Positions 14,986 through 24,773 are shown, numbered from the stretch's first letter. The stretch is DNA of 64,000 nucleotides from Limosilactobacillus sp. WILCCON 0051 (GCF_039955095.1 NZ_CP154878.1:1240001-1304000), one strand, 5' to 3'. Numbers and translations: made by a program. The notes: generated by a model not told the origin, from the sequence alone.

Positions 14986-17631
14986 TTAATGTTTTTGACG
15001 ACGCTGTACTGCTTTAACGATTTCAACGATCAGTACCATCAAGACGCCAGCTCCAATCACAATGCCCCACTGAGCCGCATTCAGCTCGGTAGTATGAAAG
15101 ACTGGATTCAGTGATGGGATGAAGATCGTGCCCGCCAAAAGAATTGCCGAACTTAAAACTGCCCAGTTAAAGTAGCGATTCTTAAATTCGTCAGCTTTAA
15201 AGATCGTTCCCTGCAGCGATTTGCAGTTGCAGGCATGCAGCAGCTGAATCAGGCCTAGGGTAATGTAGGCCATGGTCAATGCATCGGCATGAATCAGCGC
15301 GGATCCTTGATGAACCGGGTAGAGAATACCCAAAGCGTAAACGCCCAGCGTCAAGAGCCCTTCCAGGATGCCTTGGTAGATGATGTTGAAACCGACGCCA
15401 TGGGCCAAAAAGCTGCCTTGATTACCCCGTGGCCGATGTTTCATAACATCACCTTCAGCTGGCTCGACTCCTAGTGCAATCGCTGGAAAGGTATCAGTAA
15501 CCAGGTTGATCCACAAAATCTGAACCGGTGCTAAAATTGACCAGTTCATCATCGTCATGATTAAAAGCGTCAAGACTTCGCCAAGGTTGGCCGAAAGCAG
15601 GTATTGAATGGCTTTTTGAATATTGGCAAAAACCTTGCGTCCTTCTTTGACCGCGGCAATAATCGTAGCGAAGTTGTCATCAGCCAAGACCACATCAGCT
15701 GCGTTCTTAGAAACCTCAGTCCCGGTAATACCCATCCCAACGCCAATGTCAGCCGTCTTAAGCGCTGGTGCGTCATTAACCCCGTCACCAGTCATGGCAA
15801 CGACTTTATCATGTGCCTGCCAAGCCTTGACGATCCGGACTTTATGTTCAGGGGCAACCCGTGCGTAAACCGAGTATTGGGCGACTTGATCCTTCAACTC
15901 CTGATCACTGAGTTCATTCAACTCTTGACCGGTAATCGCGCCGTTTTCATCACCTGGCTCGATGATTCCCAATCGTTCAGCAATCGCCCGTGCCGTTGTT
16001 TTATGATCACCAGTAATCATCAGTGGACGAATACCGGCTTCCTTAGCTTCTTGAATTGCCGCTTTGACTTCAGGGCGTGGCGGATCAATCATCCCTGACA
16101 GTCCAATAAAGATCAGCGACTGCTCAACTGCAGCCGGGTCGTCACTTTGACTCTCAGCATCTGTCAGCGGCCGATATGCATAGCCAAGCACTCGCAATGC
16201 CTGTTTGGCTAATTGGTGATTGATTTTAAGAATCTGCTCACGATCAGCGGCCGTCATCTCACGTACCTGCTCACCGTCAAGGATGCGATCGGCACGCGTT
16301 AGCAGTTCGTCAACCGCCCCTTTCAGATACAAGGTCGGCAGCTTGTCATTGACGGCGACCGACATCAGCTTACGTTCTGAATCAAATGGCCATGAGTTAA
16401 GCCGGGGATAACGATTCCTAAATTCGTCAATATCCAGTCCTTTATCAATATAAAACTGCCACAGCGCCGTTTCGGTCGGATCGCCCAACAGTTCTTTTTG
16501 ACTGCCCCGCTCAGCATCATTAGCCAGGATCATCGCCTTGGTCAATGGTGAATCAGCATCAATCTTAAAATCATTCGCGGCCGTAACCTGACCATTCAGC
16601 ATCAGCTGTTCGATCGTCATCTGATTTTTAGTCAGCGTCCCCGTTTTATCAGACGCAATAATTTCAGTGGCCCCTAGTGTTTCAACGGCCTGCAGCTTAC
16701 GAATCAGAGCGTGGCGCTTAGCCATGGCTTGGGTTCCTAAAGCCAGCGTAATCGTAACAATTGCCGGCAGCCCTTCCGGAATTGCGGCAACCGCCAGTGA
16801 GATGGCAGTCAGCAGCATATCCAGTGGCGTTTCGCGCTTGGTCAGCATTCCCAGTGCAAAAATAATGACGGCGATTGCCAACACCAGAACACTGAGAATC
16901 TTACTGAGATGAGTAATATTGCGCTGCAGCGGCGTGACGGTCTGTTCGGCACTGTTCAGCATCTGAGCAATCTTGCCAACCTCGGTATCCTTGCCAGTCG
17001 CGACTACTACTGCCTCTGCCGTACCAGCCGTCATACTGGTATTCATAAAGCCCATGTTATGCTGATCGCCTAAGGCAGCCGATTCAGCATCGATTACAGC
17101 TTCATCCTTGGTTACGGCAACCGATTCACCAGTCAGAGCTGCTTCCTCGACTTTAACGTTTTGCGTCTTTAAAAAGCGCACATCAGCTGGAATAACGTCT
17201 CCAGCCTCTAAAAGAATCACGTCGCCAACTACCAGTTCCTTGCTGGAAAGCTGAGCAATCTGACCATCTCTTCTGACGCGCGTGGTTGGCGTACTCATTT
17301 TTTGCAGCGCATCAATTGCATTCTCGGCCTTGGTCTCTTGAAAGACGCCAAATGCGGCATTTAAAATCACGACCAGCAAAATGATGATGGCATCTGACAA
17401 TTCACCAGCAAATGCCGCTACCACTGCTGCTGCCATTAGAATCAAAATCATCAGGTCTTTAAACTGGGCAATGATTCTTTGCCAAAGCGTGATCTTTTTT
17501 CCTTGGGGCAGCTCATTAGGACCATTTTTCTGCAACCGTTCCATGGCTTCGGTCGTCAGCAGTCCTTGTGGCGTTGCGTGAAGTCGTTCTAAAACCTGCA
17601 AGGTGGTTTGACGATAAAATTGTTCTTTCAT
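14986..17631 (-). CDS. P-type cation ATPase, Ca2+-transporting type
   Basis: This 881-residue P2A ATPase pumps a divalent cation out across the membrane. It carries the phosphorylation site SDKTGTLT, TGES in the actuator domain, PEGLPA in M4, NLVTDTFPA in M6 (ion-site Asn/Asp) and GVNDAPALK. These are typical of bacterial SERCA/PMCA-like calcium pumps. The frame is open to 17760, but ATG 17631 (MKEQFYRQ) after GAGAGGGG begins the normal N-terminus and is chosen. It is monocistronic. Confidence 0.92.
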   Translation of the reverse strand: MKEQFYRQTTLQVLERLHATPQGLLTTEAMERLQKNGPNELPQGKKITLWQRIIAQFKDLMILILMAAAVVAAFAGELSDAIIILLVVILNAAFGVFQETKAENAIDALQKMSTPTTRVRRDGQIAQLSSKELVVGDVILLEAGDVIPADVRFLKTQNVKVEEAALTGESVAVTKDEAVIDAESAALGDQHNMGFMNTSMTAGTAEAVVVATGKDTEVGKIAQMLNSAEQTVTPLQRNITHLSKILSVLVLAIAVIIFALGMLTKRETPLDMLLTAISLAVAAIPEGLPAIVTITLALGTQAMAKRHALIRKLQAVETLGATEIIASDKTGTLTKNQMTIEQLMLNGQVTAANDFKIDADSPLTKAMILANDAERGSQKELLGDPTETALWQFYIDKGLDIDEFRNRYPRLNSWPFDSERKLMSVAVNDKLPTLYLKGAVDELLTRADRILDGEQVREMTAADREQILKINHQLAKQALRVLGYAYRPLTDAESQSDDPAAVEQSLIFIGLSGMIDPPRPEVKAAIQEAKEAGIRPLMITGDHKTTARAIAERLGIIEPGDENGAITGQELNELSDQELKDQVAQYSVYARVAPEHKVRIVKAWQAHDKVVAMTGDGVNDAPALKTADIGVGMGITGTEVSKNAADVVLADDNFATIIAAVKEGRKVFANIQKAIQYLLSANLGEVLTLLIMTMMNWSILAPVQILWINLVTDTFPAIALGVEPAEGDVMKHRPRGNQGSFLAHGVGFNIIYQGILEGLLTLGVYALGILYPVHQGSALIHADALTMAYITLGLIQLLHACNCKSLQGTIFKADEFKNRYFNWAVLSSAILLAGTIFIPSLNPVFHTTELNAAQWGIVIGAGVLMVLIVEIVKAVQRRQKH

Positions 17632-17853
17632 AGACGTTAAACCCCTCTCCGTATTTAATAATCCCTTTCTACAACAACTATTACAACATAAGCATAACAT
17701 TGATACTGCAGAGATGATAGGGATTACAGGCAGGATTCTGCTAAAATCATTCAACGACAAGTTATAAGATAGGTTGTCAAAGTCTGATCAGCCAATTACA
17801 ATGATTCAGAAAGTCAAATTATGAATCAATTATAAAGAAACGAGGCGCTTGCC

Positions 17854-18264
17854 GTGACCAAACCTAAAATTGCGTTTATCTGTACGCATAACTCTTGCCG
17901 CAGTCAGATTGCCGAGGCATTGGGCAAAAAGCTCGCTGGTGATGTTTTTGAAAGCTATTCGGCGGGGACCGCGATCAAAAATCAGATCAATCCTGATGCC
18001 GTTCGCTTAATAAAAAAAATCTATGGCATTGATATGGAAGCATCAGGACAATATAACAAGACGCTTGATGCATTGCCGCCAGTTGACGGTATCGTTACCA
18101 TGGGCTGCGGCGTGAAATGTCCCTATCTGCCGGCTAAATGGCGGGTTGATTGGGGGCTAAACGATCCAACCGGCCAAGCCGATGATGAGTTTATTAAAGT
18201 TATCAAGCAGATTGAAAAAAATATTTTGGCGCTCAAGGATCAGATCAAGCAATCGCTGCGTTAA
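17854..18264 (+). CDS. Arsenate reductase-like low-molecular-weight phosphatase (thioredoxin-coupled ArsC type)
   Basis: The protein has 136 residues. The P-loop CTHNSCRSQ (Cys 10, the CX5R signature) and the redox pair in MGCGVKCP match the three-cysteine mechanism of Bacillus/Staphylococcus ArsC. The DP loop is NDPTG. The start is GTG 17854 after CGAGGCG. No arsB, acr3 or arsR is next to it, so a phosphatase role is not excluded. Confidence 0.88.
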   Translation: MTKPKIAFICTHNSCRSQIAEALGKKLAGDVFESYSAGTAIKNQINPDAVRLIKKIYGIDMEASGQYNKTLDALPPVDGIVTMGCGVKCPYLPAKWRVDWGLNDPTGQADDEFIKVIKQIEKNILALKDQIKQSLR

Positions 18265-18292
18265 TTTTTTCAGCAAAATAAATCATTCAATC

Positions 18293-18335
18293 GTCCCATC
18301 CAGGCATTTGTTTATGCTTAGATGGGACTTTTTTG
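18293..18335 (+). terminator. Terminator after the ArsC-like gene
   Basis: GTCCCATC and GATGGGAC, with inner GGCAT/ATGCT, are followed by six T. Confidence 0.88.
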
Positions 18336-18524
18336 AATGTTACCCAGTATTTTTACTGATTCAAAATCAATAGTCGCAAGCGCTGCCATTAACAACTTTT
18401 AGCTGGTCATCGGCACGGGACGCTTAATTATCAGCGTTAATGACTTAAGACTATTAACTTATGCCTTTTAATGCGTTAAGCTATGCCCAATCTTAAAAAT
18501 CAATTTGAAAGCGAGGTTTTTTAC

Positions 18525-19844
18525 ATGCAAGCAACGATTCAAACAACGGTGAAACGAAGCGAACGCAAAATTGCCAGCAACATTTTAAAGGGTTCTTTGG
18601 GCAACATGATTGAATGGTTTGACTGGTATGTCTATGCCTCGTTTGCCATTTATTTTTCCGGCGCCTTTTTCCCGGCTCATAATCAAACAGCCGAGCTTTT
18701 GGCTACTGCAGGCGTCTTTGCCATTGGCTTTTTCATGCGGCCGCTGGGATCATTCGTGATGGGCCGTTTTGCTGATCGAAAAGGTCGTCGCGCCGCATTG
18801 ACGCTTTCGGTTTCGATCATGGCAGCCGGCTCATTGATTATTGCGTTGGTCCCAACCTATGCGCAGATCGGTATCTGGTCACCGATCATCTTGATTGCAA
18901 CTCGACTGGTACAAGGCCTTTCATTAGGTGGCGAATATGGAACCTCGGCAACCTACATGTCAGAAATGGCATCCCCAAATCGGCGCGGTTTTTACTCATC
19001 CTTCCAATATGTCACGCTGATTGGCGGTCAATTAAGTGCACTGCTGGTACAGATTATTCTGCAGGCCATCTATACCAGCCAACAACTATATGCCTTTGGC
19101 TGGCGGATTCCATTTGCCATTGGCGCGGCTGGTGCGATGGTCGTATTATGGCTGCGGCTTTCAATGGAAGAATCCGATCAGTTCAAGAACAGCAACCGCA
19201 ACAATCGCCAAGCTGGGACACTGCGTCTTTTAGCCCACTATCCAAAACAGGTCCTGACGGTTGTCGGGATGACGCTTGGCGGCACGATCAGCTTCTATAC
19301 CTACACTACGTATCTGCAGCAGTTTATGATCAACACGACCGGTCTTTCTAAAAAAACGGCAGCCATGATCAACTTTGTGGCGTTGCTGGTGATGGTTGTG
19401 CTGCAGCCGCTATTTGGGCATCTGTCGGATCGAATCGGCCGTAAGCCACTGCTGATTTTCTTTGGGATTGGCGGTACGCTGTGCACGGTTCCACTATTCA
19501 CGCTGATGGCTGGCGCATCAACTGCTTTGGAAGCACTACTATTAATGATTGTAGGCATTGTTATCGTTTCCGGCTACACTTCAATCAATGCCATTGTTAA
19601 GGCTGAGCTTTTCCCATCTGAAATTCGGGCATTGGGCGTAGGGATGCCTTATGGTCTGACCGTGGCCCTGTTTGGCGGTACCGTAAACTACATTGCTTTA
19701 TGGCTGCGTTCGATTCACCTCGAATCTGCCTTCTTCTGGTATGTATCCGGTGCAGTATTTATTTCGCTGCTGGTCTACGCGTTCGTACTTAAGCCAGGAT
19801 CCTTGATTGATGAGGAAATGACTGAATCCACGACTACTGACTAA
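18525..19844 (+). CDS. MFS transporter, metabolite:H+ symporter (MHS/ProP-like) family
   Basis: This 439-residue carrier has 12 predicted membrane segments. The MHS-family opening GNMIEWFDWYVYAS, the A-loop GRFADRKGRRAAL and the later GHLSDRIGRKPLL identify the family of ProP, KgtP and ShiA. The substrate (betaine, proline, dicarboxylate or shikimate) cannot be assigned. An in-frame ATG at 18483 lacks a ribosome site; ATG 18525 follows AGCGAGG and is preferred. Confidence 0.88.
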   Translation: MQATIQTTVKRSERKIASNILKGSLGNMIEWFDWYVYASFAIYFSGAFFPAHNQTAELLATAGVFAIGFFMRPLGSFVMGRFADRKGRRAALTLSVSIMAAGSLIIALVPTYAQIGIWSPIILIATRLVQGLSLGGEYGTSATYMSEMASPNRRGFYSSFQYVTLIGGQLSALLVQIILQAIYTSQQLYAFGWRIPFAIGAAGAMVVLWLRLSMEESDQFKNSNRNNRQAGTLRLLAHYPKQVLTVVGMTLGGTISFYTYTTYLQQFMINTTGLSKKTAAMINFVALLVMVVLQPLFGHLSDRIGRKPLLIFFGIGGTLCTVPLFTLMAGASTALEALLLMIVGIVIVSGYTSINAIVKAELFPSEIRALGVGMPYGLTVALFGGTVNYIALWLRSIHLESAFFWYVSGAVFISLLVYAFVLKPGSLIDEEMTESTTTD

Positions 19845-19923
19845 ACGATTGCTTTTGATAAGCATAGGTAAGCAGGCGGTCATTTCAAGATTGAGATTGC
19901 CAGGTTTCTGGCTGACCATAATT

Positions 19924-19957
19924 AAAAGAGATCAACGAAGTAATTGATCTCTTTTTT
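19924..19957. terminator. Bidirectional terminator
   Basis: AAAAGAGATCAA and TTGATCTCTTTT form a 12-bp stem between the convergent MFS and HTH genes. Confidence 0.88.
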
Positions 19958-19973
19958 ATTTTGCCCAGTTCAG

Positions 19974-20426
19974 CTATTCTTTTTCCGGTTTAAACGACAG
20001 CTTGATCTTGCCATTAAGAGTATTGCTAAGCTTTTGCAGATCAACCAGGCTGACGGTTTGCGCCTTGGCTTCCTCCAATGCATTAAGCTCGGCTAACGGA
20101 ACGCCAGCCGCATGACTAAGGGTTTCTCGCGTCCAGCCTTTATCTTGACGCAGTTTGATGATACGATAAGCCAGTTTGGCAGCCGGATCTAATTTAACGG
20201 CTTCTTCCAGCGGCTTTTGGTGTGCAGCAGCATAGATCAGATTCGTCATCTTCTTTTTGGTCAGCCCACCCTTAACATGACGGGCAAAGAAATCAAGGTT
20301 GTCTTGACCGATTTTTTCACCCAGGTCATTAGTGAGTTTATGCATTGCCTGATAAGAATCATAAGAATTGTCTTTCAGCTCTTCAAAACGGGCTTCCAAT
20401 CGTTTGCGGATGTCTTTTTTCTTCAT
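19974..20426 (-). CDS. XRE-type helix-turn-helix protein
   Basis: The protein has 150 residues. The N-terminal half is a charged helical region (KKKDIRKRLEARFEELK onward). The C-terminal half has an XRE helix-turn-helix with RQDKGWTRETLSHAAGVPLAELNALE at about 95-120. It lacks an obvious toxin partner, although antitoxin-like architecture (HTH at the C-terminus) is possible. An upstream TTG (20450) is in frame, but ATG 20426 after AGAGGGGG is preferred. The target is unknown. Confidence 0.8.
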   Translation of the reverse strand: MKKKDIRKRLEARFEELKDNSYDSYQAMHKLTNDLGEKIGQDNLDFFARHVKGGLTKKKMTNLIYAAAHQKPLEEAVKLDPAAKLAYRIIKLRQDKGWTRETLSHAAGVPLAELNALEEAKAQTVSLVDLQKLSNTLNGKIKLSFKPEKE

Positions 20427-20507
20427 GTTAGGTTTCCCCCTCTGAATCAATTAAACTACAGGATATCACTTTATCAAGTTTTTGTAAGCGGTTTATTAAA
20501 ATTGTTT

Positions 20508-20538
20508 TTAAAAATCCCATGCCCACTGACATGAGATT
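20508..20538 (-). terminator. Terminator of the tRNA-like transcription unit
   Basis: On the minus strand AATCTCATG pairs with CATGGGATT (9 pairs, one G-U), followed by TTTTT. It lies downstream of the tRNA-like segment and upstream of the HTH gene. Confidence 0.65.
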
Positions 20539-20590
20539 CCTTAACCACTGAGGGCTAGCAGCCCCTGCCAAACAATTGTGCTTGGCAATC

Positions 20591-20659
20591 GCGGAGGTGA
20601 GGAATCGAACCCCACAGCTTGGAGCATTGCAAATAACAGCGTTTAGACCGGCACTCCGC
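20591..20659 (-). ncRNA. Decayed tRNA-like sequence within a probable non-coding transcript
   Basis: On the minus strand GCGGAG pairs with CTCCGC at the two ends, and the 3' part has a T-arm (TGGGG-TTCGATT-CCTCA). The 5' part keeps a class-II-like D-arm remnant (GTGCCGG, TCTAAACGC), but the canonical anticodon stem cannot be formed and the length is only 69 nt. It is not a functional tRNA by eye. Downstream hairpins (TGCCAA/TTTGGCA, GGGCT/AGCCC) and a terminator follow. It could be a pseudo-tRNA or a tRNA-derived regulatory RNA. Confidence 0.55.
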
Positions 20660-20738
20660 AAATTTGTAAATTTCTAAATTATCGTCGTTGCATTTATGTT
20701 TGGCGAAATCAGCAAAATTCACAAAATCTTCAAAAATT

Positions 20739-20767
20739 ATCTTAACGCATCAGTATGATTTTGTCAA
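20739..20767 (-). promoter_or_regulatory. Sigma-A promoter upstream of the tRNA-like segment
   Basis: A perfect -35 TTGACA (20767-20762), a 17-bp spacer and -10 TAAGAT (20744-20739) on the minus strand predict a start near 20732. There is no open reading frame with a ribosome site before the terminator at 20508-20538. Confidence 0.65.
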
Positions 20768-20865
20768 ACAGATGTTCGTAAAATAAAAATTCCCCACTTC
20801 ATTTTGGAAGCAGGGAATTGGTCTTGCCAATACGATTTGACAAACGCTCCAAACTATCAGCTGAC

Positions 20866-21384
20866 TTAGCTCGCTGATACCGGCAGATTCAAAAAGCTGA
20901 TAATCTCTTCAGCAATGGCAGCTGGACTCAAGCCATCCGTTTTAATGGTCAGATCGGCACAGGCATTGTAGTTGACCTGGCGCTGGGCCTGCATGTCGGC
21001 AATGCCCTTTTCGTCCAGCGACTGTGCCAGCGGCCGACCATTGTCACCGCCAATTCGCCGCAGCGTTTCAGTCGCACTGGCTTTCAAAAGCACTACCGGC
21101 GTTGGCGAGTCTTTAAGCATGGACAGATTGTCAGGGCGCATCGGCGTGCCACCACCAGTTGCCAAGATTCCCTGGTCAGATTTCAGAATATCAGCCAAGG
21201 TATCATGTTCCAGCTGACGGAAGTATGGCTCGCCGTTTTGGGCAAAGATGTCCGGAATCGGCATGCCCGCACGCCGAACGATTTCAACGTCCAAATCAGT
21301 AACTGGTGTGTTCAGCATCTCACCCAGCAGCCGACTGACGGTAGTTTTGCCGCTTCCCATAAATCCTATCAAAATCAGTTCCAT
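20866..21384 (-). CDS. aroK: Shikimate kinase
   Basis: This 172-residue P-loop kinase phosphorylates shikimate at O3. Walker A GFMGSGKTT is at residues 7-15. DLD near residue 33 (Mg2+/shikimate), the ATGGG loop and the lid-region RPLA follow. It is the last gene of the aromatic operon, 11 bp after tyrA. Confidence 0.93.
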   Translation of the reverse strand: MELILIGFMGSGKTTVSRLLGEMLNTPVTDLDVEIVRRAGMPIPDIFAQNGEPYFRQLEHDTLADILKSDQGILATGGGTPMRPDNLSMLKDSPTPVVLLKASATETLRRIGGDNGRPLAQSLDEKGIADMQAQRQVNYNACADLTIKTDGLSPAAIAEEIISFLNLPVSAS

Positions 21385-21395
21385 TTTGCTTCCTC

Positions 21396-22244
21396 CTAAT
21401 GATCGAGTTCTTCTCGGTCGGCCTTGGCTTTTGAAAATACGGCAAAAAGTTTTTCTTGATCATCGGCGGCAATTACCTGCCGCAGTGACTGCAGCTCGTT
21501 TAGATATTCGTCAAGCTGTTGAACGATCAGCTCACGGTTGTTGTGCATGATCGCGCTCCACATGGTCGGATCTGACTTGGCAATTCTGGTCGTTGACTTA
21601 AAGCCACCCGCCGCCAGCTTTAAAAGCTCGCGATGATCCTTAAAAGTAGCCGCCGATTGAGTCATCAGAGCAGTCGCAATCACGTGGGGAACATGACTGA
21701 GCTGCGCGACGATCTTGTCGTGCTGACGAGCATGAATTAAGTACCAATTGACGTTCAGACCGCTTAAAAGATCTTTAAGTTCGCTAACTCCCTTTGAGCC
21801 GCTGGTTGGAACCAAAAAGTAGTAGGCGTCTTTGAAAAGATCGACTCGACCAGCTTGAATGCCTGATTCATGTGAACCGGCCATTGGGTGCCCCCCGATA
21901 AAGATATCGCCGCGCTCAATCAGCGGTTGGGCAGCATCAATAATCGTCTGCTTGGTACTGCCGACATCGGTAATGATCACTCCTGGCTTTAGTTCCAACT
22001 GAGCCAGATCATGCAGGTCTTTTACGATTGCTGAGACTGGCCCGGCAAGGATGATAAAGTCGGCTTGATCCGCTTGGTATAGATTGGTTCCCGCGTCGTC
22101 AATCAGCCCCTGTTCAATGGCAAAATCCAGTGTGGCCGTTGAAATATCGCTGCCCACAATGCGATATTGGGGATGCTTTTGCCGAATCGCGCGAATCAGA
22201 GTACTGCCAATCAGCCCCAATCCTTTGACAAACACCGTCGTCAT
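21396..22244 (-). CDS. tyrA: Prephenate dehydrogenase
   Basis: This 282-residue NAD-dependent enzyme makes 4-hydroxyphenylpyruvate for tyrosine. The Rossmann motif GLGLIGSTL is at the N-terminus, and GGHPMAGSHESGI holds the conserved catalytic His. There is no fused mutase or ACT domain, consistent with the separate chorismate mutase in the operon. Its ATG overlaps the aroA stop by 4 bp. Confidence 0.93.
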   Translation of the reverse strand: MTTVFVKGLGLIGSTLIRAIRQKHPQYRIVGSDISTATLDFAIEQGLIDDAGTNLYQADQADFIILAGPVSAIVKDLHDLAQLELKPGVIITDVGSTKQTIIDAAQPLIERGDIFIGGHPMAGSHESGIQAGRVDLFKDAYYFLVPTSGSKGVSELKDLLSGLNVNWYLIHARQHDKIVAQLSHVPHVIATALMTQSAATFKDHRELLKLAAGGFKSTTRIAKSDPTMWSAIMHNNRELIVQQLDEYLNELQSLRQVIAADDQEKLFAVFSKAKADREELDH

Positions 22245-23542
22245 GCCAGGTCGCCTCCCAAAAGCCGTTCTAGATCCTGGAAGAATCCGGGGTAAGACAC
22301 GCTGACTGCATCGGCATTAGCAAGCTGCAGCGGTCGATCCGCTTTGAGAGCCGCAATTGCATCCATCATACCGATGCGATGATCGCCATAGCTGTCCAGC
22401 TGATCATTATTGATTGCCCACTGACTTCTTCCCTTGATGATCATGCCATCCGTCAGTTCTTCGACTTCAACGCCCAGTTTGCGCAGTTCGGCAACTACGG
22501 TTTGAATTCGATCCGTTTCTTTTACCCGCAGCTCCTCGGCCCCACGAATCGAGCTGGTTCCCGCGGCACAGGCTGCCAGCAGCGCCACTAGCGGCAACTC
22601 ATCGATCACGGCCGGAATGTCTTCAGCTTCAATCTGAATCGGCTTGAGCTGACTGGTCGCAATCGTAATATTGCCCAATGGTTCGCCATCGGTTGGCAGT
22701 GCTTCAATCTGCAGATCCGCGCCCATTTTCTGCAATACGGTAATGATGCCGGTTCGTGTAGGATTAAGGTTGACGCGTTCCAGTCTGATTCTGGAGTTCG
22801 CAACGATTGCTCCTGCCGTCAAGAAAAAGGCTGCCGATGAGATGTCACCAGGCACCTCAATCGTTTGCCCCGTCAATTCCGGTTTCGGTATGACGCGAAT
22901 CGTTTTTTGATCTGCCGCGGTTTGAATATTGGCACCAAACTGATTCAGCATGATCTCAGTGTGATTTCTGGTTGGCAGCTTCTCGATGATGGTTGATGGC
23001 GTATCGGCCTGCAGTGCAGCAAAGATCAGCGCGCTTTTGACCTGGGCACTGGCTACCTGCATTTGATAATGAGTGCCATGCAGCTTTTGCCCGTGGATTG
23101 TTGCCGGCAGCGTCCCATTATCAGTCAGCTCAATTCGCGCCCCTAAATGACTCAGGGGTTCACTGACCCGCTTCATCGGACGTTTCTGCAGCGAGGCATC
23201 CCCAAAGAGTCGGGTCTCAAAGTCACGGCCCGCCAAGATCCCCATCAGCAGCCGGGTAGTCGTTCCTGAGTTGCCCATATCAAGTGGTTGAGCAGGCTCT
23301 TTAAGCGCGTCGATTCCGTTGCCGTAGATAATGACGGTTTCGCCATCCCGCTCACTTTTGACCCCCATGGCATTAAAAGCCGCCAAAGTTGACAGACAGT
23401 CGTCACCAGCCAAAAAATGATGAATCACCGTTTTGCCCTTACTGATTGAACCAAGCATGACTGCCCGATGCGAGATGCTCTTATCACCAGGAACCGTCAA
23501 TGATCCGTGCAGTCCATGGGGTGCCGTGACTAGTTTTTTCAT
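22241..23542 (-). CDS. aroA: 3-phosphoshikimate 1-carboxyvinyltransferase (EPSP synthase)
   Basis: The protein has 433 residues. The PGDKSISHRA (18-27) and GNSGTTTRLL motifs for shikimate-3-phosphate and PEP are intact, as is the C-terminal KETDRI region with LYGDHR-type YGDHRIGM. It sits between aroC and tyrA with 12-bp and -4-bp spacing. Confidence 0.95.
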   Translation of the reverse strand: MKKLVTAPHGLHGSLTVPGDKSISHRAVMLGSISKGKTVIHHFLAGDDCLSTLAAFNAMGVKSERDGETVIIYGNGIDALKEPAQPLDMGNSGTTTRLLMGILAGRDFETRLFGDASLQKRPMKRVSEPLSHLGARIELTDNGTLPATIHGQKLHGTHYQMQVASAQVKSALIFAALQADTPSTIIEKLPTRNHTEIMLNQFGANIQTAADQKTIRVIPKPELTGQTIEVPGDISSAAFFLTAGAIVANSRIRLERVNLNPTRTGIITVLQKMGADLQIEALPTDGEPLGNITIATSQLKPIQIEAEDIPAVIDELPLVALLAACAAGTSSIRGAEELRVKETDRIQTVVAELRKLGVEVEELTDGMIIKGRSQWAINNDQLDSYGDHRIGMMDAIAALKADRPLQLANADAVSVSYPGFFQDLERLLGGDLA

Positions 23543-23554
23543 GACGTTTCCTCC

Positions 23555-24721
23555 TTAGTATTCGCGCATTTCCTGACGCCAGGCTGCGACTTCTTCTTGC
23601 AGGCGTTCCAGGCTGGAAGCTTCAAACGCATCCGTAATTGCCTTGGCCAGTTCGATGGCAACGACATTTTCAACCACCAAAGATGCTGGCACGATCGCGG
23701 TTGTATCAGAGCGTTCGACATTGGCTTTAACTGGCTCATGACTGGTGACGTCAACGGTCTGCAGCGGCTTGTATAAGGTTGGAATTGGTTTCATCGCCGC
23801 GTTGATGATAATTGGCATCCCGTTGGTCATCCCGCCTTCAAAACCGCCAAGATGATTGCTCAGGCGTGAGTAGCCGGTTTCTTGATCCCAGCTGATCTCA
23901 TCCATCACTTGACTGCCAAGCCGCACCGCGTTTTCAAATCCATCACCGATTGAAACTCCCTTCATGGCATTGACGCCCATTACGGCTGCGGCTAGTTTGC
24001 CATCTAATTTGGTATCCCAGCTGACATGACTCCCCAGACCAGCTGGTACGTTTTCGGCAACGACGCGGATCACCCCGCCCAGCGTATCGCCATTGCGCTT
24101 GGTTTGATCAATCAATTGATGAATTGCCTCGACTTTGGAATTGTCGATAATCCGCAGATCGTTTTGGGCAATCAGCATCTGGATCGCCTTGACATTGGCT
24201 GGTTGGTTGCCGCGCGCATCAATAAAGCCCACCTGCTGTACGTAACCAACGATTGAAATATCCAATGCGGCCAGCAGCTGCTCGCAGATATTGCCGACTG
24301 CAACCCGCATGGCCGTCTCTCGTGCTGATGATCGCTCCAAAACGTTGCGCAGATCACGATGTCTGTACTTCATTCCGCCAACCAGATCGGCATGTCCAGG
24401 ACGCGGATGGTTAACCTTGCGTACGGTATTTTCCGGTGTGGCTGGCGATGTTGGATTCATGATCTCTGACCAATGCGCATGATCGCGATTTTTGACTGTC
24501 AATGCGATTGGTGAGCCCAGCGTTACGCCATGACGAACGCCACCGACGATCTCAACCGTGTCATGTTCGATTTTTTGGCGGTTGCCGCGTCCATAGCCTC
24601 CTTGGCGAGCGGCCAGCGCTTGGTTGATCTGATCAACATCCAAGTGCAGGCCAGCGGGGATTCCTTCTAAAATTCCCGTCAGCTGTGGTCCATGCGATTC
24701 ACCGGCAGTCAAGTAGTTCAT
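23555..24721 (-). CDS. aroC: Chorismate synthase
   Basis: The protein has 388 residues. The AroC signatures GESHGPQL (7-14) and the HPRPGHADL and RSSARETA segments are present. It needs reduced FMN to form chorismate from EPSP. It is preceded 52 bp upstream by chorismate mutase. Confidence 0.95.
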   Translation of the reverse strand: MNYLTAGESHGPQLTGILEGIPAGLHLDVDQINQALAARQGGYGRGNRQKIEHDTVEIVGGVRHGVTLGSPIALTVKNRDHAHWSEIMNPTSPATPENTVRKVNHPRPGHADLVGGMKYRHRDLRNVLERSSARETAMRVAVGNICEQLLAALDISIVGYVQQVGFIDARGNQPANVKAIQMLIAQNDLRIIDNSKVEAIHQLIDQTKRNGDTLGGVIRVVAENVPAGLGSHVSWDTKLDGKLAAAVMGVNAMKGVSIGDGFENAVRLGSQVMDEISWDQETGYSRLSNHLGGFEGGMTNGMPIIINAAMKPIPTLYKPLQTVDVTSHEPVKANVERSDTTAIVPASLVVENVVAIELAKAITDAFEASSLERLQEEVAAWRQEMREY

Positions 24722-24773
24722 AAATGTTCCTCTTTTCTAATTTTCCTGTTCCGTATTCAATAGTTCAAACTCA

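Noticed and set aside
17632..17760. N-terminal 43-residue extension of the calcium-type ATPase
   Set aside because: The extension is Cys-rich, unlike the family, and has no ribosome site, whereas ATG 17631 has one and gives the usual start.
20591..20659. A functional tRNA gene
   Set aside because: The acceptor ends and T-arm pair, but no 5-bp anticodon stem with 7-nt loop can be drawn, the D-arm is shortened and the length is 69 nt.
20428..20661. A 77-residue minus-strand open frame over the tRNA-like segment
   Set aside because: There is no ribosome site and it runs through the terminator hairpin and tRNA-like bases; non-coding use is more likely.
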